Source: Tigriopus japonicus
Lineage: Eukaryota > Arthropoda > Copepoda > Harpacticoida > Harpacticidae
Length of the DNA stretch: 64,000 nucleotides
Assembly (NCBI GenBank): GCA_010645155.1
Contig: JAAGOF010000086.1
Location: 99,553 to 163,552, forward strand
Reading direction: 5' to 3'
Position 1 is the stretch's first letter. Every line of letters starts with the position of its first letter. The position numbers were made by a program, and so were the translations under genes. The notes beneath the pieces are model-generated. The model was not told where the DNA came from, did no database searches, and saw only the letters and a list, made by a program, of their open reading frames with translations. Shown here piece after piece: positions 24,396-36,777 of the stretch.

Positions 24396-25756
24396 TCAAA
24401 AATTACAAGTCGACGCTGACACTTCTCTGAGTCTGGCAATGACGTCACTGATATCAGCTTGAGCTTCAGCGCAGTTGTCACTGTTTCCTGTGGCGCTACA
24501 GGTTCCATCCATCCCTGAAGGACCAGGCGGACCAATGGGACCGGGTGGTCCAGGGGGGCCAACAGGCGGTACCCGTCTCCCATCCACTGATCCAGCTGCA
24601 CGAATAGCGTTACATACGGTGCGGAAGTTTCCTTGAAGACTTTGAAGTTGGTTCTGCGCGGACAAGGCACTGAGGGCAGCGCCACCGCCTAGCACACCCA
24701 ATCCAGCCAAAACAGCTACTGCCACTTTTTGGGTCAACTGGAAGATAGGATCATTGTTATTTTTCTATAAATAGCTGTATTAGAGAAGTAATTAGTAACA
24801 ATTACATTTAAATAAAATTGCTAATACAATTACTCCCCATGTCTGTTCAGAGGGAACCCCAGGACAGGTTATGGAGTTAGCGGGCAGTTTTGTAATTTTG
24901 CAATGAGTCGGCAGGCTAAGTGAAGATTCCTAAAATTTGGAGTTTTTGACATCCCCCCTTAGAAAATTAACCGTTCCTAAAGACTTGACTTTAGAGAAAG
25001 ACCACACTAGAAGGCCTTTTTTGTGTGTAGGGGGGATGTTTTATTACAGGGGATTCCCTGTAACTAAAGTTAACTATTAACGCTAGTGCATAAGATATAA
25101 ACATGAAATTAACATTTACATGAAATTTGGTCTACTAACAAGTTATTGTTGGCAGATTCATTCAATCCTTGAATGGTGGGTTGATCAGGAATGGTATTTA
25201 AACATTTGCCTAATCCTGCCTTAAATGATGTTGGAGTCAATGAGATTATTGGGACAAATGACACAGTGCCTTGATATTGTTCCATTTCCATTTCGCGAAG
25301 AAGACACAAAGTGCTTGTGAATATCTCAACATTTCTAAAATAAAACCAGGTACTAAAAGTCTATGAGCCTCAAATAAACTTGAAACAGACGCCGTGTTTA
25401 AACTGAAAACCCGAAAGTCTGCACTTAGTCTGTCTATCCCGTAAACAAAGTTTCAGCCTTTGTTGAACTGAGTGCAAATTTTACCGAAATCTTTGATAAT
25501 TTTAAGGCAAAAAAAGGGGCAACTTAATCACAATCGATTAATAAGCTTACCATATCCGAGTCAAAAGGGTTTAATGGATGTTGAACATAATTCGAGCTTG
25601 CCACACTTGTTGGTCTCGTAAACGTACCTAAACATATGAATGATTAAAGAGGCTCTTAGAGAAAAATTCAACTTTTTTACCTTTATTAATTGGCGGCTCC
25701 CCTGTGGTGGGTCCCAAAACAAAAGCACTGATGAAAATCATAGCTATCGAGGTCAT
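24396..25756 (-). CDS. Secreted mini-collagen-like protein, copy B
   Basis: Exons 25756-25681, 25627-25551 and 24737-24396 give 164 residues. The intron positions and phases (1, then 0) match copy A, and exon 2 has the same length (77 nt). The order is a signal peptide (IAMIFISAFVLGPTTG), GTFTRPTSV…PLNPFDSDM, a hydrophobic segment KVAVAVLAGLGVLGGGAAL and NQLQSLQGNFRTVCNAIRAAG. Six Gly-X-Y triplets follow (one more than copy A: an extra GPS), then a tail with CSATGNSDNC and TCNF. All four cysteines are conserved. The third exon is the best conserved part; the N-terminal exons have diverged more. An in-frame ATG three codons upstream (25765) is an alternative start. Intron 2 holds a LINE fragment absent from copy A, so that insertion followed the duplication. 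The role is unknown; secretion is inferred from the signal peptide. Confidence 0.75.
25110..25300 (-). mobile_element. 5'-truncated non-LTR retrotransposon tail, copy 1
   Basis: Read on the minus strand it encodes SFKAGLGKCLNTIPDQPTIQ followed by a G-L-N-E-S-A-N segment, the last codons of a LINE reverse-transcriptase ORF. Two other copies (46310-46450 and 55236-55362) share the frame. It sits in intron 2 of collagen-like copy B. Confidence 0.7.
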
Positions 25757-28287
25757 TTCGTTCATGTTCGACCACAAAATTGAACTGATGATCACCCCCA
25801 AACTTCAAACCACATCAAGTTGTCCAAGGAGGCCTGAAAGATGGACTTAACCAGCGAAAAAATAAAACTGAATCAGCATTTCACTCTACTCTGCCTTGTC
25901 AGTCATATGTTGAGGAAATAGTGCATAAAATTCAAAAAGAAAGTAGCGAAGGAAGTCCAGATATGTATAAAATTTACAAAAGAGGATCACAAGTTTTTTT
26001 CATTTTGTGCAACTTTGCAAATTAAATTGGATTGAGAAATTGAATCAAAGCTTCAAAATCCATCACTAGAGGGAGGCAAAACATGGACAAGGTATCGAAG
26101 AGATTTCGAAGATTATCTTCTGGAAATATCAAATAAAGGGTCTGGCAATGATGGTGGTGGTAATGCAAGTTTGGAGGGTTGAAATCGTGAAACAATGTTG
26201 GTCAAAATCACTAGGAAGTAACAAAGTTTCTATGTTTTCCATGGGTGCATTACTTTTCCTCGTTACAAGCTACCATTGTCTTGAACTTGTTATCAAGATT
26301 GCCACTTGTATATTAGAGTTAATTTCGTTTTATAATTCGAGTCTCTTTGAGTTCAACTGAAGTGTTGTTGTGTTTAAGAACCAAAAAGTCATACTGAGTG
26401 ATCATAAATTAAGGCCAAAGATGTTTCTGACACCCCATCATATTTTACCACAAGATGGCGTGTGTTGCGTTTCGAACCAGGAGTGTGGCCAGTTTTGACT
26501 CGGAAGTTTATCGTTGTTAAAAAGGGCAAATTGAACTTTTTGAAAAGACTTAAACAAGGGCCAATTTGGCAACACTCAAACTAGTTCGATTTCGAGTTCT
26601 ATCAGGTTCCACTTATGAATTTCGAGTTGGCAGTGCTGCCATATTTTATGGCAGATAAGGTCTATTGCCTGTTGAAAAGTTTAGTTGTGGTCAGATTTTT
26701 GAAATCTGCTGGGAGTGGTGTATTTTGAGCACCCAAGTCACATATTTTTATGATTTTATTTAAACTTACACATAGTACTAGGTTCACCAAGTATGAATAT
26801 TTTGGCAAATATTTGTCACATTATTTGATGAATTGTTTGACGTGTCGACTTGAGTGACAGAAATGCCCGTTTTTTTTAAATTGGTCTATTAAGCTTTTTT
26901 TGCCTCTAGTGTTCAATTTCGCATAGATAATCCATGCAAAACAAGTAGGTCCACATTTGCCAATGTTTGTATTCAATTGTTTCTGGAAAGAAATCCATAT
27001 TTTCAATTAACACCAGCCTTGTCATCCAGATTTGAGTCGTTCTCATTTTTGGCTCGAATTTGGAGCCATACGTACAATACACCTCTGATCTGAGGGTTTA
27101 GAGGAAGAAGCAATTCCTCCTTGGCAAAGAAAACGTGACATCTGCCAAAGAAATTGGAAAAATTGTTCTTGGTGTAATGGCACATTTCGGAAGTTCATTT
27201 AAGACTACGAATCTAAGGTGATTAAAAAAGAGACGTGTTCAGAAAGTGTTCGAACGGAAAAATGAAAAAAGAAAGAGAATATTTTTATAAGGTTTGATTT
27301 TTGTCTTACATGCATGTAAGCGATTTTTTTTCCAAAAATACTACATAAATGCTTTCAGAGCCGGTGTCGATGCCGAAAATGCCGGTGTCATCCATCCCTA
27401 CTTGGCCTTATTTCTTTACGTAAAACGCAAAAAAACCAAAGGCTTCCTTCCCTCCCAAAAAGTCCTTTCCCCTTGTTTTCGTTGCTAGCGATCGATAGTG
27501 AGAAGATTTTTGAACACCTCTCTCAAGCTTCCAATCAAAAATGCAATGAAACAATTCATTTTTCCCAAAGACTACGTTACAAGATTGTTCCCCTCTCAAT
27601 TCTAATCTAGCGTTAAAATGATGTTTAAAAGACAGGTATTATTATAACCAACACACCGCCAATCCCATTTCCCTAGATACTTTTAGATTTTTGATTACAG
27701 CATTCAGTTTTGAGATTCTAACCAAATCTCTGTAACATTCGGCCATTCCTGTAAACCACCAAAATGCGTCTTGGGGGTTTTCCACTTTTTTCACATGATC
27801 AACCTTTTTGCGCGTGTAAAAAAAGTCCCTTTTTTAAATAAAAAAAAAACACGGTGCAATTTCGACACGGTTTCTTTTTCAGTGAATAATCTGGAAATGT
27901 GTTTTGGTTTCTATTGACACTATTATTCGCAGGATAGATAATATGGATATGGTTGTAGTAATACAAATTGTCTCACATGAAATAGTAATAATAGTTAGCC
28001 TTAAAATGGTGTTGTTGCTAAAAGTGGGGCGAAGAAATAGTATTAATTAATTAGTAGTACGTACTAGGTCAAAAAAGAACAACGCTGTGAATGAACGATA
28101 TTACAACAGCCTGGTTGAGGAGGATTTTACTACTGATTTCGTAAAAATTCAAACATCTCCCCTGCTCAAACATTAGTTATTGGGGGGTGGTCGTGTCAAA
28201 AAGGTTCTTCTTCTTCTTCCATCTTTTGTGTGTGTGTGTTCTTGAGGTGAGTAATGCATCACAATCAGGATCGATCGTTATAGTAGA
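25757..28287. other. Intergenic between collagen-like copy B and WAPL
   Basis: No gene seen. At 26470-26660 there is a diverged, inverted relative of the hAT-like element at 3773-4070 (shared TTCGAACCAGGAGTG-type and CTAGTTCGATTTCGAG segments). At 26785-26860 there is a fragment of the 22588 family. The rest is AT-rich. WAPL's 3' UTR should lie at the right edge; no AATAAA was recognised there. Confidence 0.45.
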
Positions 28288-31200
28288 TCAGAGCTTTCCG
28301 AAAGAAGCCAAGGACTCTTCGGTATCACTTGACGTGTTCTTCGCGTTAGAATCGTCATTATCATTAGTATCGCGATCGATCCTGGATGAGTTGTGGTATT
28401 TGGTGGAGGTATTGTTCAAGAGCGTCTCGTCCTCGTCATCTTTGGACACATCGAACAAAGTGAGGTCGTCAAAGTTCTCTTCTTCTTCTTCGTCGTCCTT
28501 GATGAAGCTTGTCCGATGATTTCCGGAACGGTGATCAAGATCCTGGTCGGATTTGGGTCGGTCGATCTTCTCGAGATGCTTGATGATGGCCTCGGTGGCT
28601 TTGATGCCACGAGAACTCGTCACAGATGCCTGAAAACAAACCAACGAGATGATTATTGAGAGCAAGTTTTGTTTGGGAATGAAGACTAGAAACAGAGAAT
28701 GACTTACGGATGCGGTCAGATTCATAAAGTTGAAGAACTTTTTCAGAACCGTGACCATGATGACAAAGTTTCCGTCGGGCAAAAAGCTGCGAACTGTTGC
28801 CTCATGATCCTGAAAATGGAAATAGTTTGAGCGAATTGTCGAAAGGTTGGAGTACAATTGCAAGCTATTGTACCTTGTCGTCAATGATGAGGTAGCCAAT
28901 GATGAGCGTCACGTACGAGCCTATTAGCGTGTCTTCCATGTGTCTACCCGCTTTGTGAAGCACTAAAACGAAAAACAAAGCCAGGTTATAACTGTTTTTG
29001 TTGAAAATGTCCAATATATTTTCTTTTGTTTTTGCTACTCACATTTGGCTACAGTCTCGTCGATTCTCTCCTCTTGGGTTTTCTTGCGCTCCTCTTCTTT
29101 CTCCTCGTCGTCGTCTTCCTCTTTCACGCCGTCCAATATATTGTCTGCAATCACAGTTTTAAATGACACGAAGAAGACAAAAAAGAAAGAAATATTCATT
29201 CGCCTTACCAGTCTTGGCCTCTTCGGTTTTAGCCGATTCTTCTTTCTCGAGAAAGAGTCGGATCAATCCCTGAGGCGCGAGTTCTCGCTCGGATTCGGCT
29301 AAAAACGTGTCCGAGCTGTTGGGAACGCGACTTTTCATTAACAAAGCCCTAGAATCAATGATGGAGAAAAGAAAAGCATTGAAATCTGACACTACTTCCA
29401 CTGTGAGCGAATTCCAAACGAACCGATTTTGTTTGGAGTTCTCCACGAGGTTGATGAGGAGTGTGAGCGCTAAAACGAGGACATCGAAGCGTTTCTCGAA
29501 AGGCAGACTCTTTGGCAGGGAAAACAAGCAATGAAGGGTCATGTCAAACATGTCCTTCTTCAGACCAGCAATCTCAGAGCCCACACCTAAAAAATAATAA
29601 TGAATTTCCTTGAAACTAATTCACTCTTGAAACGGCGGAGGTTGGGTGAAACCCAAAGTTGCTCCACTAAACATTGGAGGTTGCGTGAGTCAATGCAAAA
29701 ATGCTTACATTGCTGGTGATAATCGTGGACCAGGTTGATGTAAACACGCATGACATCAAAGAGGACCTCTCTCAGAGAGAAAGCCACGGAATCCTTATCA
29801 TTGATGTCTGTGGACGGGTTGAGCGGGACTTCCTCATCCAGGATGCGGAACATGCTGTGGATGAGGTTTATGAACTTGCAGTCCTCATACTTGAGCAGGT
29901 ACGAACAGTTTTCCTCATTCTCATGGGTCACCTGCATTCAATAGGAAATAGGGGCGGTCATTCATTCACTCATTCATTGGCACTCACTCCATGGGTCAAG
30001 CAGAAGTACTTACATTTTCTAATACTTTGAGCACACGCCCCGCCTTCTTGAGCTTGTCATGGAGAGGCTCAGTCCACATGGAGATCTCATCAGCCGTGAG
30101 GTAGGTGACACAATCAGACAGGGTGTGGACCAAATGATCCAGTCCTCCCAGTTCGCGGAGCTCCTCCTTGAACCATTCGCCCGCTCGCTTGGACGTCAGC
30201 GAAAGCAACGTCTCCATGGCCAGATGATCTGAGGTGATGTGGTCCAGGGACAGATTGGCAGCATGCCCTCGGGCCTTCATGGCCCCCACCAGGTCCTTGA
30301 CCTTCTGCTTGTTCTTGGTGAGCTCACGCTGGTTCATGCCCGAGCCTTCCAGGGCATCCCGAATCCTGGACTCGGTGTCCAGCAGATTCAACATCAGCTC
30401 CAGGGACTCCCTGTCCAGGTCCATGTTGAGTCGATCCTGACTCAGAACGAAGAGCACCGTGGCGGCGCACAACGCCAAACTAGAGTTCTCCGGGGCGTCT
30501 TTGAGCTCCCCAAAGAACTTGGTCACCGTGCCTGGAAGTAAGAAACAAAAAAAGGTGGTGTTTTTTTGGCATTAAGGTACGGTTAGGAATCGTTACCATG
30601 AGCGCGGAGATGCATGCGGAATGAGGGCTCCATGCATTTGGAGGCCAGGGTGATGGTGGAGAGACAGCGTGTGGAGAGGTTGTTCCGACTGCCCAATCCC
30701 TCCAGGATGTAGTCGACGTCGTCGTTGAACTCTTGGAACTCGCCCGAATCCTGGATCTGATGGGCGCGTTTCACGTTCTTGATCACAGTGTAATACTCCT
30801 TTTGCTCCTAGAAGAATCATTGATCATGATAAATATTGGACCATGAAACAGATGTGAACCCAAGGACTGATGTTGCAATCCCTAAAATACAACGCTTAAT
30901 GAGGACTTTTACCATTACAAGCATACTAGTAAAGTTTTCTTTTCAAGCTTCATTTCAATTGCCTTTGTTTCCAGATGCGTATCCTTTTGCAAATATAGCT
31001 CACATATTTTATCAAGCCTTTTACACGGAAAGAGCCCAAGATAAAGTATATAGCTACTTCTTTAAACCTTGGAATGATTAAGAGCATGATATTGAAACAA
31101 TTCTTCTACTGACAATCGCTAAATTCAATAGGAATACGTAAATTGCGTTTGTACTTCAACAAGTGAAACCTAGCCTCTTTTCTTTATTACTATTATTTCG

Positions 31201-34200
31201 AGTTGACAACAGAATTACATATTTCAATTTTCAGCTCATTCAAGAATCACACTGAAATGTTACGAAAAATAGCACCAACCCTCTTTCTTAGGTTGTCCAT
31301 CAATAGACAAAAACGATCATTCCCTCAGGATCTGAGCCCGCCTTTCAGCTACAAATACCTCCCTTGTTCATGAATTGGCACTAGTTTCTTTCTTTCTTAC
31401 CTTTGGACATTTGACACTCATCACTTGGACGGTCGAGTCGTCGAGAGGGTGAGATCGACCCCCACCACTAGTACTACTACTACTACTCTTGGTGCTGCCC
31501 GAACCAACGGGCATCGAGGCCACTCGAACCAGTTTCGAGGCCGAAAATGAGAGGTCTGTGGGTGCCACTGCAGTTGTGGAACTTGGATGTGGATGATGAT
31601 GATCCTCGTCAAAGTCCAGACGACTGCCACCTCCACTGGCACTACATGAACAATGAAATAGAGAACCAAGGTAAACAAATAGTCATGATACGTACTAGTT
31701 GAAAAATAAGAAAGAGATTGGAATGCATTGAGGCCTAGGACATTAATAAGGCCAAGAAGGTTTGGTTCCTTTCTTCCATGAGTGTGACAGAAACTAAAGA
31801 CTGAACAGAATCTTCGATACACAGACCCAGTGAACAATTTGCGAGGGTAAATTGGTTGCGTTCTGTTTGTAGTACAATTTGGAAAAGAAACTCTTTTGTC
31901 TATTGACACAAATGTGCTTTTGGGTTTACTTATAGTTTTTTCTTCCAGACCGTCATGCTCAAATGCCAAGCTTCCATAATATGAATGAAAACACTTCACT
32001 TTCATATGTTGACGGAAATCTAGTGATGGAGCACGAGAAACCCCATTAAAAAGCTTGATTTTTTTTTTCAACATCAATTTGTTGCGTATTTCAAAGGTCA
32101 TCATCTTACCTGGCAGAAGGAGCGGGAAACCCAAAAACGGCACGGGTGAGCACTTCCCGTTGGAAATCATCAGCAGGCGGCCGATCAGAATGGGCATGCC
32201 AATTGTGTTTGTACAAACTCTTCTTGCTAGTCTGATCTCGGTCTTTGGTCTTGAAGATGGACTTTTTCACGGGTCGCGGCCGCGCCACCGGCGCATCCAC
32301 GGGCACGCCTGATGGCGCCGGCGGCGGAGATGCGGCTGGCGACTCTTTCTCAGAGGGGGTCACTCTCTCACAAACGGCTACAGTTTGAGCCTTGGTCAGG
32401 GGAATCACGGGCGAGAGCCGCTTCACGGGTGCGGATGCGGGCACGGGTGGAGGGGTGGGATCTCGGGGAGGGCTGGGCGGGGGCTCGGACCCCTCATCTT
32501 CCGACCAATCACGGGCCAAACTAGCCGTGTTTGAGAGCGGAACCACGGGCGGAATGGGGCTGATACGACTGCGGGTGCTTGCCACGGGCTCTGGCTCCTC
32601 AGGCGTAGGTGAAGGGACGGAGGCGGACGATGGCGACGACAACACTGCGGGCGAAACGGGCGGCGATTCCGACTCCAAGACCAGCCGCACTGCGGGCGAT
32701 GCGGGTGCGGCAGGTTCTGGCTCTGGCGACGGATGAGCCGGTGGAGGACTGTCCGGCAGACTGGGCTTGACTTCCGGCTCTGGAGGAGGAGGCAGCACGG
32801 GCTTGATGCGCAATTTCAAAGGCGGCACTTTGGCCACCACGGGTGCGGGTGCGGGTATTGCAGGTGGATCGGGCGGAGTTAGCCAGGTTTCCACGCGGGG
32901 TTCCTTGGGAGGGCGAGAGGTGAAGAACTTGTTGAGGCGTCCGGCGGATTTGAGGCTGGACAAGGCGGGCGCCACACTGGCGGGCGCGCCGCCACCGGCG
33001 GCGGGCCGTTTGACGGGTCGATTAACGGGCGCGCTGCCGGTGGCGGGTGCGCCGGCAGACCTCTCAACCGGCGTCACCGATTCTAAAAGGCCTGAAATAG
33101 GAGAATGAGACGGGGTTAGACTAAGAGCAACCCCCGGAGATGCGGGTGGCACAATGTGTCGATGGCGTTGGTGTTCAAGTGGTGGGTGGATGTTTCACAG
33201 CAAACCTTTTTTTTTCTTTCTCAATCAAAAATCACGTCCATCCTGTTAAGGACTGGCTTACCTTTGTTTGTGAACTTTTTAGTCTATTTATTGGGGTTTT
33301 GTGGGTTCAGAATCTCCATGCAAGATTACCTATTCCTAGGGGAACGAACCGTTTTAAACGGTTGCGTGCCGTTCATGACCCTGGGCCTTCCTTTTATCGT
33401 GAACAATACAACAAGAGTTAGTAAGAATACGTAGTGTGTTGGGTATGATGTTCGTCATAGATCGAATGCATTGCTTTTAGAAATACGGAAAATGAGCGTT
33501 CTTGATAAACATCAGACCTGGCTAGATATGCTGCTCGGGTCAATGGCATTGATTCCAGGTTTATTTAAAAATAGGATGGGTACTATAATTGAATACAATT
33601 TAACAATTGTTGTTTACGAATACACCCTGCACAATGACAAAATGAAGAGGGCAAGCTAGGTTAAAACATGAAACATGGTTTTCTTTTCTCATGAAAGCGC
33701 ACTTGATGAATCTTATTTTGGTATTTTGCGGAATTTCTCCGGAAAGGATTGCAAATTCTGCGTATTTCATTCATACCTTAGTTGGACACAAAGTCATCTC
33801 TGGCTGAAGATGTAAGAGAAATCTTGAAAGAAAAAAAATGCAAAAAGTACCCTATGTTAAAGCAGTTTTCCGTAGTAAAAGATGAAAATGAAAACACGAC
33901 TTGATCAATTTTGGGTCTTCAATCACCTTATTAGTTATCACTAGAGCGGCCGAAAATATGTAATTTTGAAAGCCAAATACTTAAATATTATTTAAGGAAA
34001 AACTATCAAAATATTTAAATTACAACCAAATATTTAAAAAATATTTAAATTTGTTAGGAGTTTGGCGCAATAAATTGGTATTTTTGAACCAGAAATATTC
34101 GTAAACAAATCTTCAGTGCTAAAAAATCATACCGGGCAATGAAAATTGGCTATTCTTGGCAGTCCTTATCTATGCCCTACATACATTTAGTTAATACATT

Positions 34201-36777
34201 TTACTGCCTAGAGTTTCGTTGAATATCCAAACTAGAGTTTCCGTATTTCTTTCCGGTTGGAGTTACGGTTTTCAATTTAAGATTAAGATCCATTGTAATT
34301 TTGAGCCCAAGCAGATCAATTTTATTATTTCCCACGCATATTTTCCATTTTAGTTTGCCTATGCCCATCAAAAGAAGTCATAAAAGTTATAAAAATTGGA
34401 AGATTTTGACAATGCAGTTTTTGGAAAGGTCAGATTTTATGTCAAAATTTCAAAAGATTTGCTGAAATTGTGGAGATTCTTGGAATGGTTCAATGAAAAA
34501 CGGGAATTTTCCTTTAATTTTAGAAGAAAAAGCCCAAATATTTTAAAACTGCACAAAAACGCAAAATATTTAAATGAAATATTTTTTATCTAATTAAATA
34601 TTTTCGGTCGCTCTAGTTATCACGGACTTATTGTCTCAGGTCGATCTTTATCAAACGCTCTATTTCTTTGGCAGATTTGTAAAATTTGCCCAGAATGGTA
34701 AAAATAGGTCAATCAACATGCGTACAATAAATAGTGCAATCAAAAGTTTGGAAAAGTGCGATTTGTACGAGAATGTTTTTGAACTAACAAGAATAATTTC
34801 TGCGGGGAAAAAATGTTGGGATTAAATCGTCGTGTTCATGATCATTAAAGGAATATAGAGTGCTAAAATCACCATACTGAATACGATAAAGTGTCAATGG
34901 GCTTTTTTAAATCACGGATTTCTCACTCGCCATCGCACTCAAGTGTCCTTTTTTGTGTTTTTCAAAATANNNNNNNNNNNNNNNNNNNNNNNNNNNNNNN
35001 NNNNNNNNNNNNNNNNNNNNNNNNNNNNNNNNNNNNNNNNNNNNNNNNNNNNNNNNNNNNNNNNNNNNNNNNNNNNNNNNNNNNNNNNNNNNNNNNNNNN
35101 NNNNNNNNNNNNNNNNNNNNNNNNNNNNNNNNNNNNNNNNNNNNNNNNNNNNNNNNNNNNNNNNNNNNNNNNNNNNNNNNNNNNNNNNNNNNNNNNNNNN
35201 NNNNNNNNNNNNNNNNNNNNNNNNNNNNNNTTAATTGAAGGCTTCCAATTACTCCATTTGTTTTCAAATTACTTTGCAATACTTCTCAACATATGTACAT
35301 TAACCATGCCATTGCCCGTAAATGCAACATTTTTCGAAAATCTGACCCTTGAAAACCGAGATTTTTTTGGCAAGCCTACACTACTAACGGTAGTTAGAGA
35401 CGGCAGCAGGTCCGTAAAATGATACGGTAATCACTCCCATAGGGATTCACGTTTCAACAATCTACTGATTCGATTTCGAGCCAACTTTCTCTTTCCAAAT
35501 TCGTTTTTTCTCTTTTATATATGTGAAATGAAAATATCACAATGAGTTATTCTATGCCCTTCATACCGCAACGTGACTATAACAAAGCATCGTTGTCGGA
35601 TCCAATAATACGTTTTAATTCATATTTATCGACAAAAAAAATCGTTCTAATTCCAATCGCTTTTGCGCAATGACTTTGGAACGGAAAAATATTAATTTGA
35701 ACTCACAGGTTCAATGGCGATCTCTTTTCCTTCGTTTTACTTTTCGTGATTTTCAGCGAGTTTTCCGACAATTTGGAATTTCTTTCCGTTTTTTTCTCCT
35801 TTTTCGTGAATGTAAGGGAAAACTTGCCATTTCCTCGCCTTTTAGCCATAAAATTTGGAATTCATCGTCGCGTTGCGGCCATTTTTATCTTATTTTCTAA
35901 AATATAGGTACCTGTACCGTTGCATTCGGGGAGAGTCCGTATACTGCAAAAACATTGATTTCTACACAAAAAAAGTTATTTAAAATAGGCCAGATCGGCT
36001 CCTACCAGCTTTCATCGGTTCAAACACAACGTTACCGTCGGTGGCCGACTATTTAATTCGGCATTTTTTCGAGTCTCATTTTCACTATTTCATGGAGAAA
36101 CGCGCCCAATCTTGACCTTTCATAGCACCAAAATTGACGGCCGGATAAATAGGCCTATTTATTCTACGGTCGAGACAGAACTCGGATGAATCCATCAAAT
36201 AATTATTCAATGAATTCATGAGATAAGGCCGATGATTCACTTTTCAACGGCTGTTTTTTTATCCGAGTTTCTCGGTCGCTGTCTTACCCGGGCCGCGATG
36301 AGGGGCAGGGGGGTTGGGCGGGTTTTGGGCGTGGCGATCCAGCCGCGATTTGAAGAACTTTTTGGGGGCGGGAGGCGTAGCGCGAGGCGGGGCGGGTAGC
36401 CCGCCCCCGCCCGGACCGCCGTGGGCCGTGCGCAACGACGTGAACGACGTGGAACCCCAACGTCCCACCACACCCGCCGATTTGGACGCGGCCACACCTA
36501 CAAAATACCCATCGAAAAGGCAAAAATCAATACATATGTCTCATAACCTCAACTAAAAGGGCCATTTTGGCGCGGTTTGGCCATTTTCGAATGGACGTTC
36601 TTTTATCGCATCCGGGCCATAATCATAATAACAACGGAAATTGGTTTGGGACAGAGTTTAGTTTCGAGATTGACGCGGCTGACGTCGATCTCGATTTTAT
36701 CGTCTTTTTGACTGACCTTTTTGACAGTGTTGTTTGAGCAGACGCTCGTAAGGCGTGCGACCCCCGGAAGACGACAT
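28288..36777 (-). CDS. WAPL: WAPL cohesin release factor
   Basis: Twelve exons: 36777-36717, 36497-36288, 33091-32110, 31641-31401, 30807-30597, 30531-30014, 29931-29709, 29586-29209, 29144-29043, 28962-28874, 28809-28708, 28629-28288. Together they give 1152 residues with every phase closing. The C-terminal WAPL (HEAT-like) domain starts near residue 499: TRCLSTITLASKCMEPSFRM, RLNMDLDRESLELML, HLAMETLLSLTSKRAGEWFK, GLDHLVHTL, RFDVLVLALTLLINLVE, GRHMEDTLIGSYVTL, VLKKFFNFMNL. The N-terminal half is proline-rich and low-complexity, with RWGSTSF (33-39, as at vertebrate WAPL N-termini) and one FGF motif (410-412) of the kind that docks on PDS5/SA cohesin subunits. An acidic tail follows the domain. 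WAPL opens cohesin rings and removes them from chromatin in the nucleus. Exon 1 is inferred from the ATG, the GTCAGT donor and phase. Intron 2 (about 3.2 kb) holds a MITE and the assembly gap. Exon 8 includes a variable loop read straight through. Confidence 0.93.
33942..34615. mobile_element. hAT-like non-autonomous element in WAPL intron 2
   Basis: Inverted ends TAGAGCGGCCGAAAATAT and ATATTTTCGGTCGCTCTA. Exact 8-bp duplication GTTATCAC at 33934-33941 and 34616-34623. 674 bp; the AT-rich interior has repeated AAATATTTAAA and no transposase frame. A 5' fragment of the same family lies at 41587. Confidence 0.88.
34970..35230. other. Assembly gap (261 N)
   Basis: A run of N inside WAPL intron 2. 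Apparent open frames across it are artefacts. Confidence 0.99.

Noticed and set aside
32312..33108. Glycine/threonine-rich plus-strand frames
   Set aside because: Antisense shadow of the proline-rich WAPL exon 3, which splices in phase on the minus strand.
34891..35422. Open frames across the N run
   Set aside because: Unknown bases cannot support a reading frame.
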